From assembly GCA_001316125.1 (NCBI GenBank), contig BBCS01000009.1:16452-80451 (forward strand): a stretch of DNA of 64,000 nt. Reading direction: 5' to 3'. Position 1 is the first letter of the stretch, and each line of letters starts with the position of its first letter. The notes under the pieces were generated by a model. That model made no database searches. It worked only from the letters and a program-made list of their open reading frames with translations, and was not told the origin of the DNA. Both the position numbers and the translations under genes were made by a program. Positions 29,794 through 40,234 of the stretch are shown here, piece by piece. This DNA is from Vulcanisaeta distributa JCM 11213 (GTDB lineage: Archaea > Thermoproteota > Thermoprotei > Thermoproteales > Thermocladiaceae).

Positions 29794-30066
29794 ATGACAT
29801 TGGTAGTAAGTGACGATTTGATAAAAAGGTTGATGGGGGGGGTTATTGATGATAGGTGGGTTAGTATTGAAGAGGTGGAGCACCTACTGGGTATAAAGAT
29901 GAACATTGATTTAATAAATAAATTGAGTAGGTCTGGCTTCTTTGAGGTAATGTATAGTACGTTAGATGGCACGTTTTATATAAAGAGGAGGGTTATTGAG
30001 AATTCCGTGGCTGATAATGCAGGAATGGTATTAACGATTCGGGTAATGGTAGAGGTAATAAATTGA
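29794..30066 (+). CDS. Small winged-helix-like hypothetical protein
   Basis: About 90 residues from ATG 29794 (a TTG at 29773 would add seven). WVSIEEVEHLLGIKMN...LSRSGFFEVMYS has the helix-turn-helix and wing pattern of small archaeal DNA-binding or adaptor domains, followed by TFYIKRR. G8 near 29835 probably adds a glycine. Its stop overlaps the start of the next ORF, so the two are coupled. Function unknown. Confidence 0.5.
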   Translation: MTLVVSDDLIKRLMGGVIDDRWVSIEEVEHLLGIKMNIDLINKLSRSGFFEVMYSTLDGTFYIKRRVIENSVADNAGMVLTIRVMVEVIN

Positions 30067-30254
30067 ATCTTCAGAGACTTGTGGATAAAATGAAGAGTGA
30101 GATTCAGGGAATGATACCAAAGCCCCAATTTGAGGAGTGGCTCAGTAGTAATGTTTCTGATAATTGGCGATTAATCTATAATCAATTACTAAATGATGGT
30201 GTTATTGAGGAGGTGATCGTCTCGGGAATGGTTTTTGTAAAGGTCAACAAGTGA
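30063..30254 (+). CDS. Small hypothetical protein coupled to the previous gene
   Basis: 63 residues from TTG 30063, or 53 from ATG 30091. Its start overlaps the preceding stop (ATTGA). PQFEEWLSSNVSDNWRLIYNQLLNDGVIEEVIV again suggests a small winged helix ending in a beta hairpin. It resembles the preceding product in layout, so the two may be partners or an ancient duplication (inference). Confidence 0.45.
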   Translation: MNLQRLVDKMKSEIQGMIPKPQFEEWLSSNVSDNWRLIYNQLLNDGVIEEVIVSGMVFVKVNK

Positions 30255-30260
30255 TTTAAT

Positions 30261-30759
30261 TCATGGTATTGCAATGTACACATCACCCCTCTTCTTAAGC
30301 ATGCCGGCGAATACGCCCACTCAGCCAGCAGTATTTCGAGTAAATGTCTAATGCCTGGCTCCCTGGCCTCTACGTACCTTCTCATTCAATTCCTCGATGA
30401 GATCATTGATGGTGAAGGGCTTACGTAACCCCCAGGTTATAGGCTGTGTGAAACGGCTCAAGATTAAGCAACTTTTGCCGAAGTATCTTCTTCCTATCAC
30501 TAATCTTGGCATTGAGGAATTCCTTACCCTCATTCGTAATCTTAACATCACCACCCTTAACCTCGACAAACCCGAGGTAAACGGCGGCATTAAGTGCCGG
30601 CATTAAATCATCAATATCTGACTCCATCTCCTTCGCGATCATGAATATGTCGGCTTGTCCCTTAAACTCATTGGCGAGCGTATCTATTAATCCAAGCACA
30701 TCTGCGAACCTCGCATCTAACGGCATAAATGGTAAATCAGGCATAAAACCTGCTTCCAT
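30261..30759 (-). CDS. AAA-associated C-terminal-type domain protein (stand-alone)
   Basis: About 165 residues. DIFMIAKEMESDIDDLMPALNAAVYLGFVEVKGGDVKITNEG...SDRKKIL matches the domain normally found at the C-terminus of nitrate/taurine-type ABC ATPases in archaea. Here no ATPase precedes it: ATG 30759 is close to an AT-rich promoter. The tail in other frames reads KPFTINDLIEELNEKVRRE, LLEILLAEWAYSAG and GDVYIAIP, with TGA at 30261. Breaks are near 30425, 30365 and 30300. It could be an autonomous winged-helix regulator. Confidence 0.6.
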
Positions 30760-30815
30760 AGGTTATCACCTCAGTGGTTAATAAGTATTATTTTGGGTAA
30801 AATCCACTGCTATAA

Positions 30816-31361
30816 TCATGAAAGGGTTAATCTATGGGAAATTACCTTGCACTTCTCACAAACCTCAACATACTCATTAACCCATGTCCTCCACCTGCGT
30901 GAGTAATATCTTGAGGAGTACATTAGGGCCATTGGTGAACCGCAGCTAGGGCAGGCATTTCCTCTCAGCATTACGTTACTGACCTCTCTGTAAAAGTTCG
31001 TTATTGCAAGGTTAATACCATCCTCCAAGTCCTCCTCAAGCCTATCGATGTTTATTGCGTATACCTTAATATTCAATTCCTTATTAAACCAATAACGAGC
31101 CCTAGATAAATTATTCACGATATAATCACTAATTACATAAGGTCTCTCAGAAACAACAAATAATGCATTAATATCATTAAGATCCAGCTCCTCAATCATG
31201 TCGAGTGGGTTAGACCACCATGGAAAGTAATCCCCAGGGACAACCCAAACCTTAGCCCTTAACCTATTGAGGTCAGCCTTTATTGAGTCATCACGAACAA
31301 CCCTAATCCTAAACCCCCCCCTATTCCTTAATACCTCAATGACCTTGTTGATAATCCTCAT
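30816..31361 (-). CDS. Hypothetical protein with C-terminal zinc ribbon
   Basis: 181 residues, intact from ATG 31361. The first two-thirds are alpha/beta (KVWVVPGDYFPWW, NALFVVSERPYVISDY). The C-terminus has CPSC ... CEKC, a four-cysteine zinc ribbon. No family recognised. The C8 run near 31314 probably inflates a GG to GGG-type change. It lies between the AAA-associated-domain gene and TatD on the same strand. Confidence 0.55.
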   Translation of the reverse strand: MRIINKVIEVLRNRGGFRIRVVRDDSIKADLNRLRAKVWVVPGDYFPWWSNPLDMIEELDLNDINALFVVSERPYVISDYIVNNLSRARYWFNKELNIKVYAINIDRLEEDLEDGINLAITNFYREVSNVMLRGNACPSCGSPMALMYSSRYYSRRWRTWVNEYVEVCEKCKVISHRLTLS

Positions 31362-31481
31362 GACAATTCCTCAGCTAATAACCATGACGGGTTAATAAAT
31401 TATTTATTACCTCCAAGGAAATTACTAAATGAGTGATGAGGACCGGAGAGATGAACCATGAAGAGACCACGCAGGACTGAC

Positions 31482-32243
31482 TCACTTCTTACCTAGTCGA
31501 AACACCGATAATGTATTCTCAACAATGATACTACTCAGCTCTGTTACATTAATATTTAGAATACTTGAGAGCTCCATCAGCGTTACCTTAATGTGTACGG
31601 GTCTCGACGCCTCACCAGGACTAGGCCCAAGCTCAGGCGTATCGCTCTCAAGGAGTATCCTATTTAGAGGCAGCACCATGGCTAAATCCCTCTTCTGCCT
31701 GGACCTGATTATGGTTGGTGGTATTGAGAAGTAACAACCAAGCTCAAGTAATTTCATTACCTGCTCTTTACTGCCATTGAATGCGTGCATTACGCATTTA
31801 ACCGGCCCATACCTGCTCAATAACTTAATAACATCATCTTCAGCGTCCCTCGAATGAATTATCAGTGGTAAATCAAGGTCCCTAGCAAGCATTATCCACT
31901 TAGTGAATATGTGCCGTGAGATCTCCCTAAGCATTCTATCCCTAACAGCACTATAGTCAAGCCCAACCTCACCAATACCAATAATTAAATCCCTCCTCTC
32001 ATTAATAACCCTCATGATTTCCTGAACCTCCCTAATATCGAAGCCGCCATAGTCATAACCCAACGCAGTATAAACAAACCCACCATACCTACTCACTAAA
32101 CTCAGTGCATTCTTTACCTCATTAAGTCTCATAGTCACATTGATTATGGCCAATAACCCCCCCTCTCTACGAGCCTCCCTTATTAACTCATCCGCGTGAT
32201 CATACACATCCCACCTACTTAAGTGCGCATGCGTGTCGATCAA
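31482..32243 (-). CDS. tatD: TatD-family metal-dependent hydrolase
   Basis: 253 residues, intact. MIDTHAHLSRW (HxH), GIGEVGLDY (Glu ligand), LPLIIHSRDAEDD, KCVMHAFNG and LLESDTPELG (Asp ligand) are the full set of TatD metal ligands and motifs. TatD proteins are nucleases or deoxyribonucleases of the amidohydrolase superfamily linked to DNA repair or quality control. The position near two helicases makes a DNA role plausible, though the strand differs. Start ATG 32243. Confidence 0.9.
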   Translation of the reverse strand: MIDTHAHLSRWDVYDHADELIREARREGGLLAIINVTMRLNEVKNALSLVSRYGGFVYTALGYDYGGFDIREVQEIMRVINERRDLIIGIGEVGLDYSAVRDRMLREISRHIFTKWIMLARDLDLPLIIHSRDAEDDVIKLLSRYGPVKCVMHAFNGSKEQVMKLLELGCYFSIPPTIIRSRQKRDLAMVLPLNRILLESDTPELGPSPGEASRPVHIKVTLMELSSILNINVTELSSIIVENTLSVFRLGKK

Positions 32244-32349
32244 GGCTTCCCAACCTCATGATTAACCACTCCTATAAATTAATTTATTTAATTTAATGGG
32301 GGCTGGGCGTTAAGTATAGGTTTTTAAAGAGTCATTATTGCGTAACTCG

Positions 32350-32760
32350 ATGTCGGCACTCAGCATAAACCCATTAATCTACAGGTTCGTTAGGTACTGC
32401 CTAAATAGGGCTTACCTTGAGCTTGATGACTCCAAATTATCGGCTGATGAGAGGTATAGCCTAGAGACCGTACTATCAATAATTAGGCAGGCTGAGGATA
32501 GTTGGAGGGATGTCAATGATGTTGTGGAGTTCATAAGCAATGAGTTACCAAAGATTTATGGTGAGGCTCTTGAAAGGCTCCCTGATAAGATAGTCGATGA
32601 TTTATTCGAGAAGGTACTAAACAATTGTAAGGACCTTGATGAGGTCAATACAGACCCGAAGGTACTTAATGCCATCAACAACGCTCTCGAGAACATGAAG
32701 AATATAAAGAAGAAGTTCCTTGAGGGTTCTAAGACACGGATTTATGAACCCTCCGCATAA
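32350..32760 (+). CDS. Alpha-helical hypothetical protein preceding an XPD-like helicase
   Basis: About 136 residues from ATG 32350; TATA-like gtttttaaag (about 32319-32328) sits about 25 bases before. All predicted helix, acidic, with repeats of hydrophobic heptads (YLELDDSKLSADERYSLETVLSIIRQAEDSW). No catalytic motif. It precedes the XPD-like helicase by 42 bases on the same strand and could be a helicase partner (inference). Not recognised. Confidence 0.55.
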   Translation: MSALSINPLIYRFVRYCLNRAYLELDDSKLSADERYSLETVLSIIRQAEDSWRDVNDVVEFISNELPKIYGEALERLPDKIVDDLFEKVLNNCKDLDEVNTDPKVLNAINNALENMKNIKKKFLEGSKTRIYEPSA

Positions 32761-32802
32761 TTAGTGCCTAATTAACTTGCTTGGGCAACATCTTATTGGA
32801 TA

Positions 32803-34406
32803 ATGGATATTGCCGATTACGTATATTCAATGTTGAGGGAGAAAGACGTAGTCCTACTAAATGCGTACCCCCCCGGTTTTGGTAAGTCCAGGATAGCAGT
32901 GGCAATAGCCAAGAGATGGATTGATGATGGCGGCCAGGCACTAATAGTAACTAGGTCTAGAGCAGAGGCATTGCAGCTTTGTGAATTTACGAAACAGGTT
33001 GGTATTAGGGATAAGGCATCATTATTCCTTGGCAGAGAATCAATGTGTCCATTTAATGCACGTAACTCAAAGCAATGTCTTCTATATAGGTTAAGTGGTA
33101 AGTGTAGGGTTAGGAAGTCCGAGACGTCATCGCTAGTAATGACCTGCAATCCCCTTGACCTAATTAATGATGGTTTATGTCCATACGAGGTTAGTGAGGC
33201 TCTCGCCTATCAATTACCCATAGTCATATCCACCCACGCATACCTATCAAGCCCTGAACTTTACGGTAAGTTAATGAACATAATCAATACCTGGAATAAA
33301 CCTCTTGTGATAATTGACGAGTTCCACAACGTTGCTGCGGGTCTTGAGGAGTCGGTGAGTATAGGCATTGATGAGTTAAGACAATGGGCATCGCATGGTA
33401 ATGACATAGCCAATAAACTACTTGATAGAGTGGGTAATTATACACGCAGAGGGAGGTTGTGGTTTTAAGGAGATTTGATATTGATGATTTATTAAAGGGG
33501 GGGTCGGAATTAATTAATGACAAGGTTATTGAAATACTGACGCACTTTGGGAATGACCTGTGCGCATTCACGTATGATGGTAAGCTTATCAGGTTAAGAT
33601 GTCTCTCACTTAAGCCTGTTCATGATTTAATAGTGAGGTCGCAAAGAGCTCTTCTTCTAACGGCATCTATTAGTAGGAGATTCTCCTACATCATGAGTAT
33701 TTACTCTAAGCCTTCATACTACGTGGCTGTGGATTCTTTACCAAGGGAGTACCGAGAAAACCTTAGCGTTCTATCCATAGTTGATGTTGAGTTCACGCAC
33801 AGGAATAGGTTATTGAGGGAGTACCTGGATATCGTTAATAGAAGTATTAAGGTCTTCATTGAGTCATCGCCACCAACCGGTGGTTTAGCTATTTTCTTTC
33901 CAAGCATTGAGTACTTAGATTCATACGTTAGTCAATACGCACCACCTGTTTGGGGAGTACCAACCTTCGTGCTTAAGGATAGCTCTGAGGCTGTAAATGC
34001 CATTGGGACATTTAAGGAGAGCGCCAGAGTTACCAAGTCATTAATAATAACATACGCCCAAAACCCAATTGGTGAGGGTGTGAACTTTCTTGAGCAGGAG
34101 TTAGTCGGGGGGGTCATGATCATTGGGTTTCCACTCCCTCAATATAGTCAGTGGGGTTTCCTAAAGTCTCGTTATTATGGAAGGCTTGGGATTAATGGAT
34201 TCACGACTACCTACCTATTCCCGGCAATATCAACGACTACACAAATAATTGGTAGATTACTGAGGGATTTAGATAAGCATAGGAAGGTCGCGGTTCTACT
34301 CGATGGAAGGTTCTACCGTTATAGGAGGTACATGCCTAAGTGGCTTATGTCTAGGATGAGACCGATGAAGTTATTTCAATTCCTAAAAGCCTCATTATGG
34401 CAATGA
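32803..34406 (+). CDS. XPD/Rad3-like DNA helicase
   Basis: About 530 residues across one frameshift near 33455. The Walker A is NAYPPGFGKSRIA (C7 near 32869 probably adds a Pro). Cysteines in SMCPF, KQCLLY, GKCRVRK, MTCNP and GLCPYEV lie where XPD holds its iron-sulfur cluster. The DEAH-type box is IIDEFHN. Later motifs are LLLTASI (motif III), LAIFFPSIEYLD, GEGVNFLEQELVGGVMIIGFPLP and QIIGRLLRD (motif VI). This is a 5'-3' SF2 helicase of the XPD/DinG group, divergent from classical archaeal XPD. It is followed by a HerA-like ATPase. Confidence 0.82.
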
Positions 34407-34452
34407 CCAACATGCAACACAGTGCCTTATAAGTCCTGCTGGGATCTTCATA

Positions 34453-35876
34453 ATGAAGCCTATGAACATACTGGGCATTAGTGCAATAGCAATACCTGCC
34501 TCATTAGCTGTCGCATCATTAGCGAAAGAGCTCCTTGGTGATAACGTTACGGTAGGCACACGCTTCATGATACCCCATAAGGTACCACTTGATAAACACC
34601 TTTGCATACTAGGTCCCACTAGGGGGGGTGGTAAGTCATCACTTGTTAAAGCCATGATCAGGGAGCTTCATCGAAAGTATGTGGTCACCGTATTAGACTG
34701 GCACGGTGAATACGCAGGCTTATTACCAACACTGCCCACCTCAGCAATTAACATAGACCTTGAGAAGATACCGCCGAAGTTATTAACCGAGATTCTGGCT
34801 TTGGTTTGGGACTTAATGAGCCAAGTATGTACATGCTTTATAGGATGATCCGTGACGGCAATTACACAAGCTTCAGTGACCTAATAAATAAGATAGATAA
34901 TTACCTCGTTAACACGAGGACGGAGGCTGAGATGAAGGCTGCCATACTTAGGAGACTTGAGTACTCGGCTATGAATATCGGTAAGGGTATTGTGGGCATC
35001 GAATCACTCATGGAGGGTGACGTGATTATAGACCTCAGTGACTTAACAATTATTGAGGAGAAGAGGCTCGTCTCATCATTAATACTAGCTGCAATATATA
35101 TGCATTACATGAGGAGGGGGGGTTTAATTGAGAAAGGCGTTAAGCATATATTGATTATTGAGGAGGCTCAGAACATACTCGATATGGGTGGTCCCAGTTA
35201 CTCAATTATTGATCATATAATAATGGAGTTGGCGAAGTATGGATTGAGGACAATCCTGGTTAGCAATGCCGTGCCCAAATCATCAATATTAAAGCATTGT
35301 AACATAGTACTGTTTAAGATAAATCCCGATTTACTAGACGATGGGGGGGTGGCGTTTTCCAGAAACTTAATTAATAAGTTGAACGAAATCTCCACGGAGG
35401 AGGCAATAGTAATAACGAGTAAGGGCATTACTAAGGTGAGACCATTAAAGGCAATTATTGAGCCAACCCATGTAATAGTTAGAAGGTTCAATGACATAAG
35501 AGATACGCAACCTCAGGAAGCTGCTTCCTCGTTAAGTAATAATGGATTTAATGAAAGGTTAAGCAATAGGGTGAATAGTAATGATACTAAGACCGTTAAC
35601 ACTAAGGTGAGTGAGGACCTGAATAGTAAAGATGGAGAGGACGGTAGGGTATCTATGAAGCAGGTTAATCCTGTTAATGATGCCGTATTAATTAATGGTT
35701 CAGTAATTAATAATGGCGATTCCATATTTAGGAAGCAGGTAATGGAGTTGGAAAGGGAGGTTGCTAATTTGCGTGATAAGATTAATGAAATAGAAAGAAT
35801 ATTAGATGCAGATGAGAAACTCATTGAAAAGATACTGGAACTTGATGGTAAATTGAAAAATAACTCACACGTTTGA
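34453..35876 (+). CDS. HerA/VirB4-like ATPase (DUF87 type) with C-terminal coiled coil
   Basis: About 470 residues with a frameshift near 34815. N-terminal hydrophobic segment (ILGISAIAIPASLAVASLA), Walker A GPTRGGGKSSLVKAM (G7 near 34622 probably adds a glycine to TRGGKSS), VLDWHGEY, and Walker B with catalytic glutamate in ILIIEEAQN. The C-terminus is a polar low-complexity linker followed by a heptad coiled coil (LEREVANLRDKINEIERIL). FtsK/HerA ATPases pump DNA or proteins. A membrane-tethered form is suggested by the N-terminus. No NurA nuclease is visible next to it, unlike canonical herA. Confidence 0.78.
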
Positions 35877-35981
35877 TTATAAAGAGATTTCATGAAACTC
35901 TAACGTTTATTAATTACGGGAGTGTCTCCAATTCTCAATTTATTTATTTAAGCAAATATATACGGGAACCCTGGTGCCCTG

Positions 35982-36443
35982 ATGACAGCCTCGGAAAATT
36001 TAATGGTGGACACGAAGAAGGTGAAAATTCTAATACTCCAGATGCTAAAGGACATGGTCCTCAACGCAAAGGGTCAATTAATAACCTTTAGACCTGCAAA
36101 GGTTGCCCAGGACATATCAATCTGGACTAGGAAGAGTCCACGCTCAGAGTCGGTAATAGTTAGGAACTTCCTTGAGGAGCTCGTTGAGCTTGGTCTCATT
36201 AGGGTTATTAAGAGGAGCGCCAGGGGGGGTAAGGTTTACGGTATAATGAGGAATACGGAGTTCTGGCTGATTCTTGAGCATAATAATGTTCATGAAATAC
36301 TTTCCTTCATTGATGGTTATAAGTCAGCGAGGAGAAGTAATACAAGTATAAATATGTTGAGGGAATTAGCTAATGCCCAAAAAATAAACCTGGCACAGAC
36401 AGCCACGAATGGTGGGAATAAAAACATATCGGGTAATCCGTGA
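35982..36443 (+). CDS. Winged-helix DNA-binding-like hypothetical protein
   Basis: 153 residues, intact from ATG 35982. KVKILILQMLKDMVLN...VAQDISIWTRKSPRSESVIVRNFLEELVELGLIRVIKRSARGGKVYGIM has the helix-turn-helix and basic wing of a winged-helix domain, with a helical tail. Probably a transcription factor, or a DNA-binding partner for the ATPase upstream (inference). The 3' end overlaps the start of the M48 gene by 35 bases. Confidence 0.6.
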   Translation: MTASENLMVDTKKVKILILQMLKDMVLNAKGQLITFRPAKVAQDISIWTRKSPRSESVIVRNFLEELVELGLIRVIKRSARGGKVYGIMRNTEFWLILEHNNVHEILSFIDGYKSARRSNTSINMLRELANAQKINLAQTATNGGNKNISGNP

Positions 36444-37664
36444 TTTAATTAAAGATCCTCAATCCCTAATTAATTACGTAGAGGATTATTTATTGAGGAT
36501 TGCCGGGTTAATATACGCGGCTAAGGAGATCAATGGTGAGGTTGCTAAGTTAATGGTTCATGGGAATAATGGAGATGCAGAATTAAGTATTAACCATGAG
36601 GTTAGGGTTAGGGGGGGACACGGTAAGATGAGGGATCTCATGAATGCGCTGGTCCTAAGGTACCTGGGTACTGACGGCATGCGTAGAATAACAATACTTC
36701 TGTTACAGAGGGGGGGTAATAGGGTTTATAGGGTTAATGATCTACCAAGGTCCTACTCACCACCAATTGGTTTAATAGGGCTCATGTTAATCTCGATCAT
36801 GGCATTATCGATAGTTGTTGCCGTGTTAAGGATCATTAATGTAATACCGTCAATACACCTAATAATAATACTGCTCTTATCACCACTTCTCATACCGATA
36901 ATTTACTCATACATCCTCCAGTTAAGGGTAAGGCATGGTGATTTAAGGGGGTTCACGAATTATAAAGTTCGTTTTAGAGTACAGTGATTTTGAGGAAAGG
37001 AGGTTTAATGAGGCCTTGCGGCTTTTATCTAGGATTGAAAACACGAGGTCATTAAATGAGATCAGGGGGGTTCCTAATTTCGTTGGTTAATGATGCTAGG
37101 ACGAGACCGCAAAGTTTCTATGAGGAGGAGATTGATGTTAACTCGTTAATTAAGAAGTTAGGGATTAAGAGTAATTATGGTATTTACCTAGTTAATGTGA
37201 ATCAATGTAATGCTGCATCCATAGGATTACTTGGCATTAATTATATGGTCCTAACCTCAAGACTTGTATCGTGCTTAAACATTGATGAATTAGCCGCCGT
37301 AATAATGCACGAGGTTGGTCACATAATCCATGGCGATTCCGCGAAAATCCTCTTCCTAATATCGCTGGCTCAGTTGGTGAATATTGCGTTAATAACGTAC
37401 ATAATACCATTAATGAGCCTACCAGCAATACCAATCCTCATAATCACAATTCTCCTTGAAGTATTCGGTATAGTCTTTGTAATGAAGTTAAGTGAGTACT
37501 CAGCGGATAAGTACGCCCTTAAGTTCGTACCTAAGAGAAGCCTTGCCATGGCGTTAATTAGGGTCACCTGGAAGGAGTTACACAACGAATTAATAAGTAG
37601 GAGGTTGAGTGTCTTTGCCTCGCATCCCTCGGTATCAAGTAGGTTAGTCAGGATTCTGCAGTGA
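36409..37664 (+). CDS. Membrane M48-type metalloprotease with N-terminal domain
   Basis: About 415 residues across one frameshift near 36980. The N-terminal 115 residues are soluble and unrecognised; two transmembrane helices follow (about 36780-36920), then the peptidase domain with the zinc motif MHEVGHIIHGD and the downstream glutamate ligand KLSEYSADKYAL, and a final SVFASHPSVSSRLVRIL, matching the SHPS/HPP end of HtpX-like proteins. A cytoplasmic membrane zinc protease. It differs from the HtpX at 7035-8015 by its extra N-terminal domain. Confidence 0.8.
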
Positions 37665-37727
37665 CTTGCTATATTTCGTTGTTATTTAGTGGTTAGTTTA
37701 ATTTTTGTTCCTAGTCACGGCGTATAC

Positions 37728-38153
37728 ATGGACTTAATTGAAAAAATGGGTGAATTAAGGATGTTAATTAGTAGGCTAGAGACTAAGTACCCCCCCGAAT
37801 TATCGGAATTATCGTCATTGATAAATGACGTAATTACTAAATGCGTATCATTATCAGACGTATTAATGGGCATATACTCAATTACAGATTCTGCAATTCG
37901 TGAATTAATACTTGAGGGTAACCCAGCATTAATGAATCTAAACTCGGTATTAATAAGGAAGTACCTTAATATAATCAGTAGTTCTGAGGACCTAAACGAT
38001 GCCCTGGCCAAGGTAACACCCCAGGAAAGGCAGTTGCTCATTGATACAATTAAGATCCTTAAGAAAAGAGGCTTTGTCGACCTCGACCTTGATTATGGCA
38101 ATGACGGAATCAGAGTAAAAATAATAAGTAGGATTGGTAATGATGGTTCGTGA
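37728..38153 (+). CDS. Hypothetical helical protein
   Basis: About 141 residues from ATG 37728, with a TATA-like gtttaattttt about 25-30 bases before. Predominantly helical (LIEKMGELRMLISRLETKYPPELSELSSLI), ending with a short beta hairpin VDLDLDYGNDGIRVKIISRIG. The stop overlaps the GTG start of the methyltransferase gene (GTGA), implying co-translation. No family recognised. Confidence 0.55.
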   Translation: MDLIEKMGELRMLISRLETKYPPELSELSSLINDVITKCVSLSDVLMGIYSITDSAIRELILEGNPALMNLNSVLIRKYLNIISSSEDLNDALAKVTPQERQLLIDTIKILKKRGFVDLDLDYGNDGIRVKIISRIGNDGS

Positions 38154-38910
38154 GCGACTTCGACGATTATTATGAAAGTACACTAGAGAAGGATATTTAT
38201 AGCTCTGATTTCTTCCCGTATTTCAATATGCCTTACGACGTTCCATTTGTACCCACGCCAGAGGTCGTAGTCAGGAGGATGCTTCAATTAGCTAATGTTA
38301 AAAGGGATGAGGTTGTTTATGACCTCGGCTGTGGCGATGGTAGGATCGTCATAATGGCTGCCAGGGAATTTGGGGCGCAGGCTGCGTGCATTGAAATTAG
38401 GAAGGATCTGTACGAACAAACCCTAAGGAGGGTTAAGGATTTAGGGCTTGATGATAGGATTCGTGTGATTTACGGGAACTTCTTCGAGGAGAACTTGTCT
38501 GAGGCTGATGTGGTTACGATGTACCTGCTCACAAGCGTTAATGAGAGGATAAAGCCTAAGCTTGAACGTGAGTTAAAACCAAGTACTAGGTAGTATCTCA
38601 TGACTTTGAGGTACCTGGTTGGAAGCCATTAATTGTGGAGGATCTATATGAGGAGTGGAGGAGTCATAAGATCTACTTATACAAAATACCTGGTCTCGAA
38701 ATACCAGTACCCGTTGAGAGTTTAGAGGAGAAATTGAAGAATACTCAACTCAATGAGAAGTACCTGGAGATTCTCGAGCTGATTGATGGTAATAGATCCA
38801 TTGAGGAGATATCGAATAAGACGCAATTAACGATAAGGAGCGTTAGGAACATAGTTGGTGAGTTAATGAAGCAGGGGGGGCTCATTAAGGAGGTAAGGGT
38901 CGTTAAGTAA
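38150..38910 (+). CDS. Class I SAM-dependent methyltransferase with C-terminal winged-helix extension
   Basis: The first piece (GTG 38150) has VPFVPTPEVVVRRML, motif I VVYDLGCGDGRIVI, the acidic ribose-binding IEIRKDL and LSEADVVTMYLLTSVNERIKPKL. This resembles archaeal methyltransferases related to protein lysine methyltransferases (aKMT-like), inferred from the N-terminus. After a break near 38590 the chain continues SHDFEVPGWKP and a tail with YLEILELIDGNRSIEEISNKTQLTIRSVRNIVGEL, a winged-helix-like domain. About 250 residues. The tail is unusual for the family. Confidence 0.72.
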
Positions 38911-38954
38911 TCAAATTCGTAAAACATTAAAAATGAATTAATTCGAATCCTTCA

Positions 38955-39958
38955 ATGAGTAGTTCACCATTCATATCAGGCGAGGTTTACGATTTAGACG
39001 TTGGAATAAACACAGTAGATGATTTAATAGAGGCTTATAAACGAATCGGTGGATTTCAGGGTAGGTACATAGCCGAGGCAGCAGACGTATTATTAAGCAT
39101 GTACAATGATCCTAATACCACGGTCTTTCTATCATTCACGGCAAACCTGATCTCGACAGGGCTCCGAGGCTTAATAGCTAAGTTCATTGAGAGGGGATTT
39201 GCGGATGTCATAATCACTACGGCGGGTACCCTGGACCATGACATAGCCAAGTCAATGGGTGGTAAGTATTATCAGAGTTACTTCGACGTTGACGATATCG
39301 AAATGAGTAAGGCCGGTATTCACAGGATTGGCAATGTAGCCGTCAGGAAGGAGCACTATGGACCATTAATCGAGAAGTTCGTGCACTCTTCACTTGAAGA
39401 ATTATCAAAAATTAAGGAGGAGTGGGGGGGTGTTAGGGAGTTACTTTGGGAAATGGGCAGGAGGATTGACGATGACTACTCAATACTAAGGGCGGCGTCA
39501 AGGGCTAGGGTGCCTATTTATGTGCCTGGATTCGTAGATGGCGCCTTCGGCACGGCAATACTCACTTACAACGAGATGCAGAGAACGAGGACTGGGGGGG
39601 GTAGGCAGGTTAGGTTGATGTTCTTAAGGATGAGCATGAGTTAATGGATATTGTTTACTCGAGCAAGTCCTTGGGCGCATTAATCATTGGTGGCGGCATA
39701 TCTAAGCATCACGTAATTTGGTGGAGTCAATTTGCCGGTGGGCTTGATTACGTGGTTTACATAACAATGGCCGTTGAGTGGGATGGTTCATTAAGTGGTG
39801 CTCGCCCGAAGGAAGCCATCACATGGGGGGGTAAGGTGAAGCCAACCGCTAGGCAGGCATTCATTCTTGAGGATGCAACTGTGGTGCTACCCATATTAAT
39901 ACCATACGTAGTTAAGAAACTAGGTTTCAGGAGGGGGGGTGTCAGGGTTATCACATAG
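38955..39958 (+). CDS. dys: Deoxyhypusine synthase
   Basis: About 333 residues. Conserved [41 protein letters not shown], the catalytic lysine in [12 protein letters not shown] and the C-terminal [15 protein letters not shown] are all present. The enzyme transfers the aminobutyl group of spermidine (NAD-dependent) onto a lysine of aIF5A. One frameshift at about 39600-39640 after a G8 run. ATG 38955 follows TATA-like attaaaaat by about 25 bases. Confidence 0.93.
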
Positions 39959-39998
39959 ACGTAGTGCCTTATATATCGAGTTGAGTATTACTTAATTG

Positions 39999-40234
39999 AT
40001 GAGCATGAAAACGGAGATGGTGAGGAATAGAGGGGGGGACATATTCATTGAGGAGGTCTTACTCATAGCAATATCTATGGCAGTACTCGTGGCCTTGGTA
40101 TCACTAATAAGTGGGTTATTTGGTAATGCAGTAACTGGTATAATGCACCTACAGGCTCTGTCAATAATGCGTTGAGTGGTTTCATTAATGATCTCCAGAG
40201 GGTGGTTTCTAATGCTTTCAATTTCACAGGCTAA
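39999..40234 (+). CDS. Pilin-like small membrane protein, frameshifted
   Basis: About 76 residues once a one-base break near 40140 is repaired. The N-terminus is a short basic leader (MKTEMVRNRG), then IFIEEVLLIAISMAVLVALVSLISG, a single hydrophobic helix with an acidic residue close to its start, as in archaeal type IV pilin-like proteins. The rest (NAPTGSVNNALSGFINDLQ) is short and polar. No assembly ATPase or prepilin peptidase is visible nearby. The next ORF overlaps its end. Confidence 0.5.
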
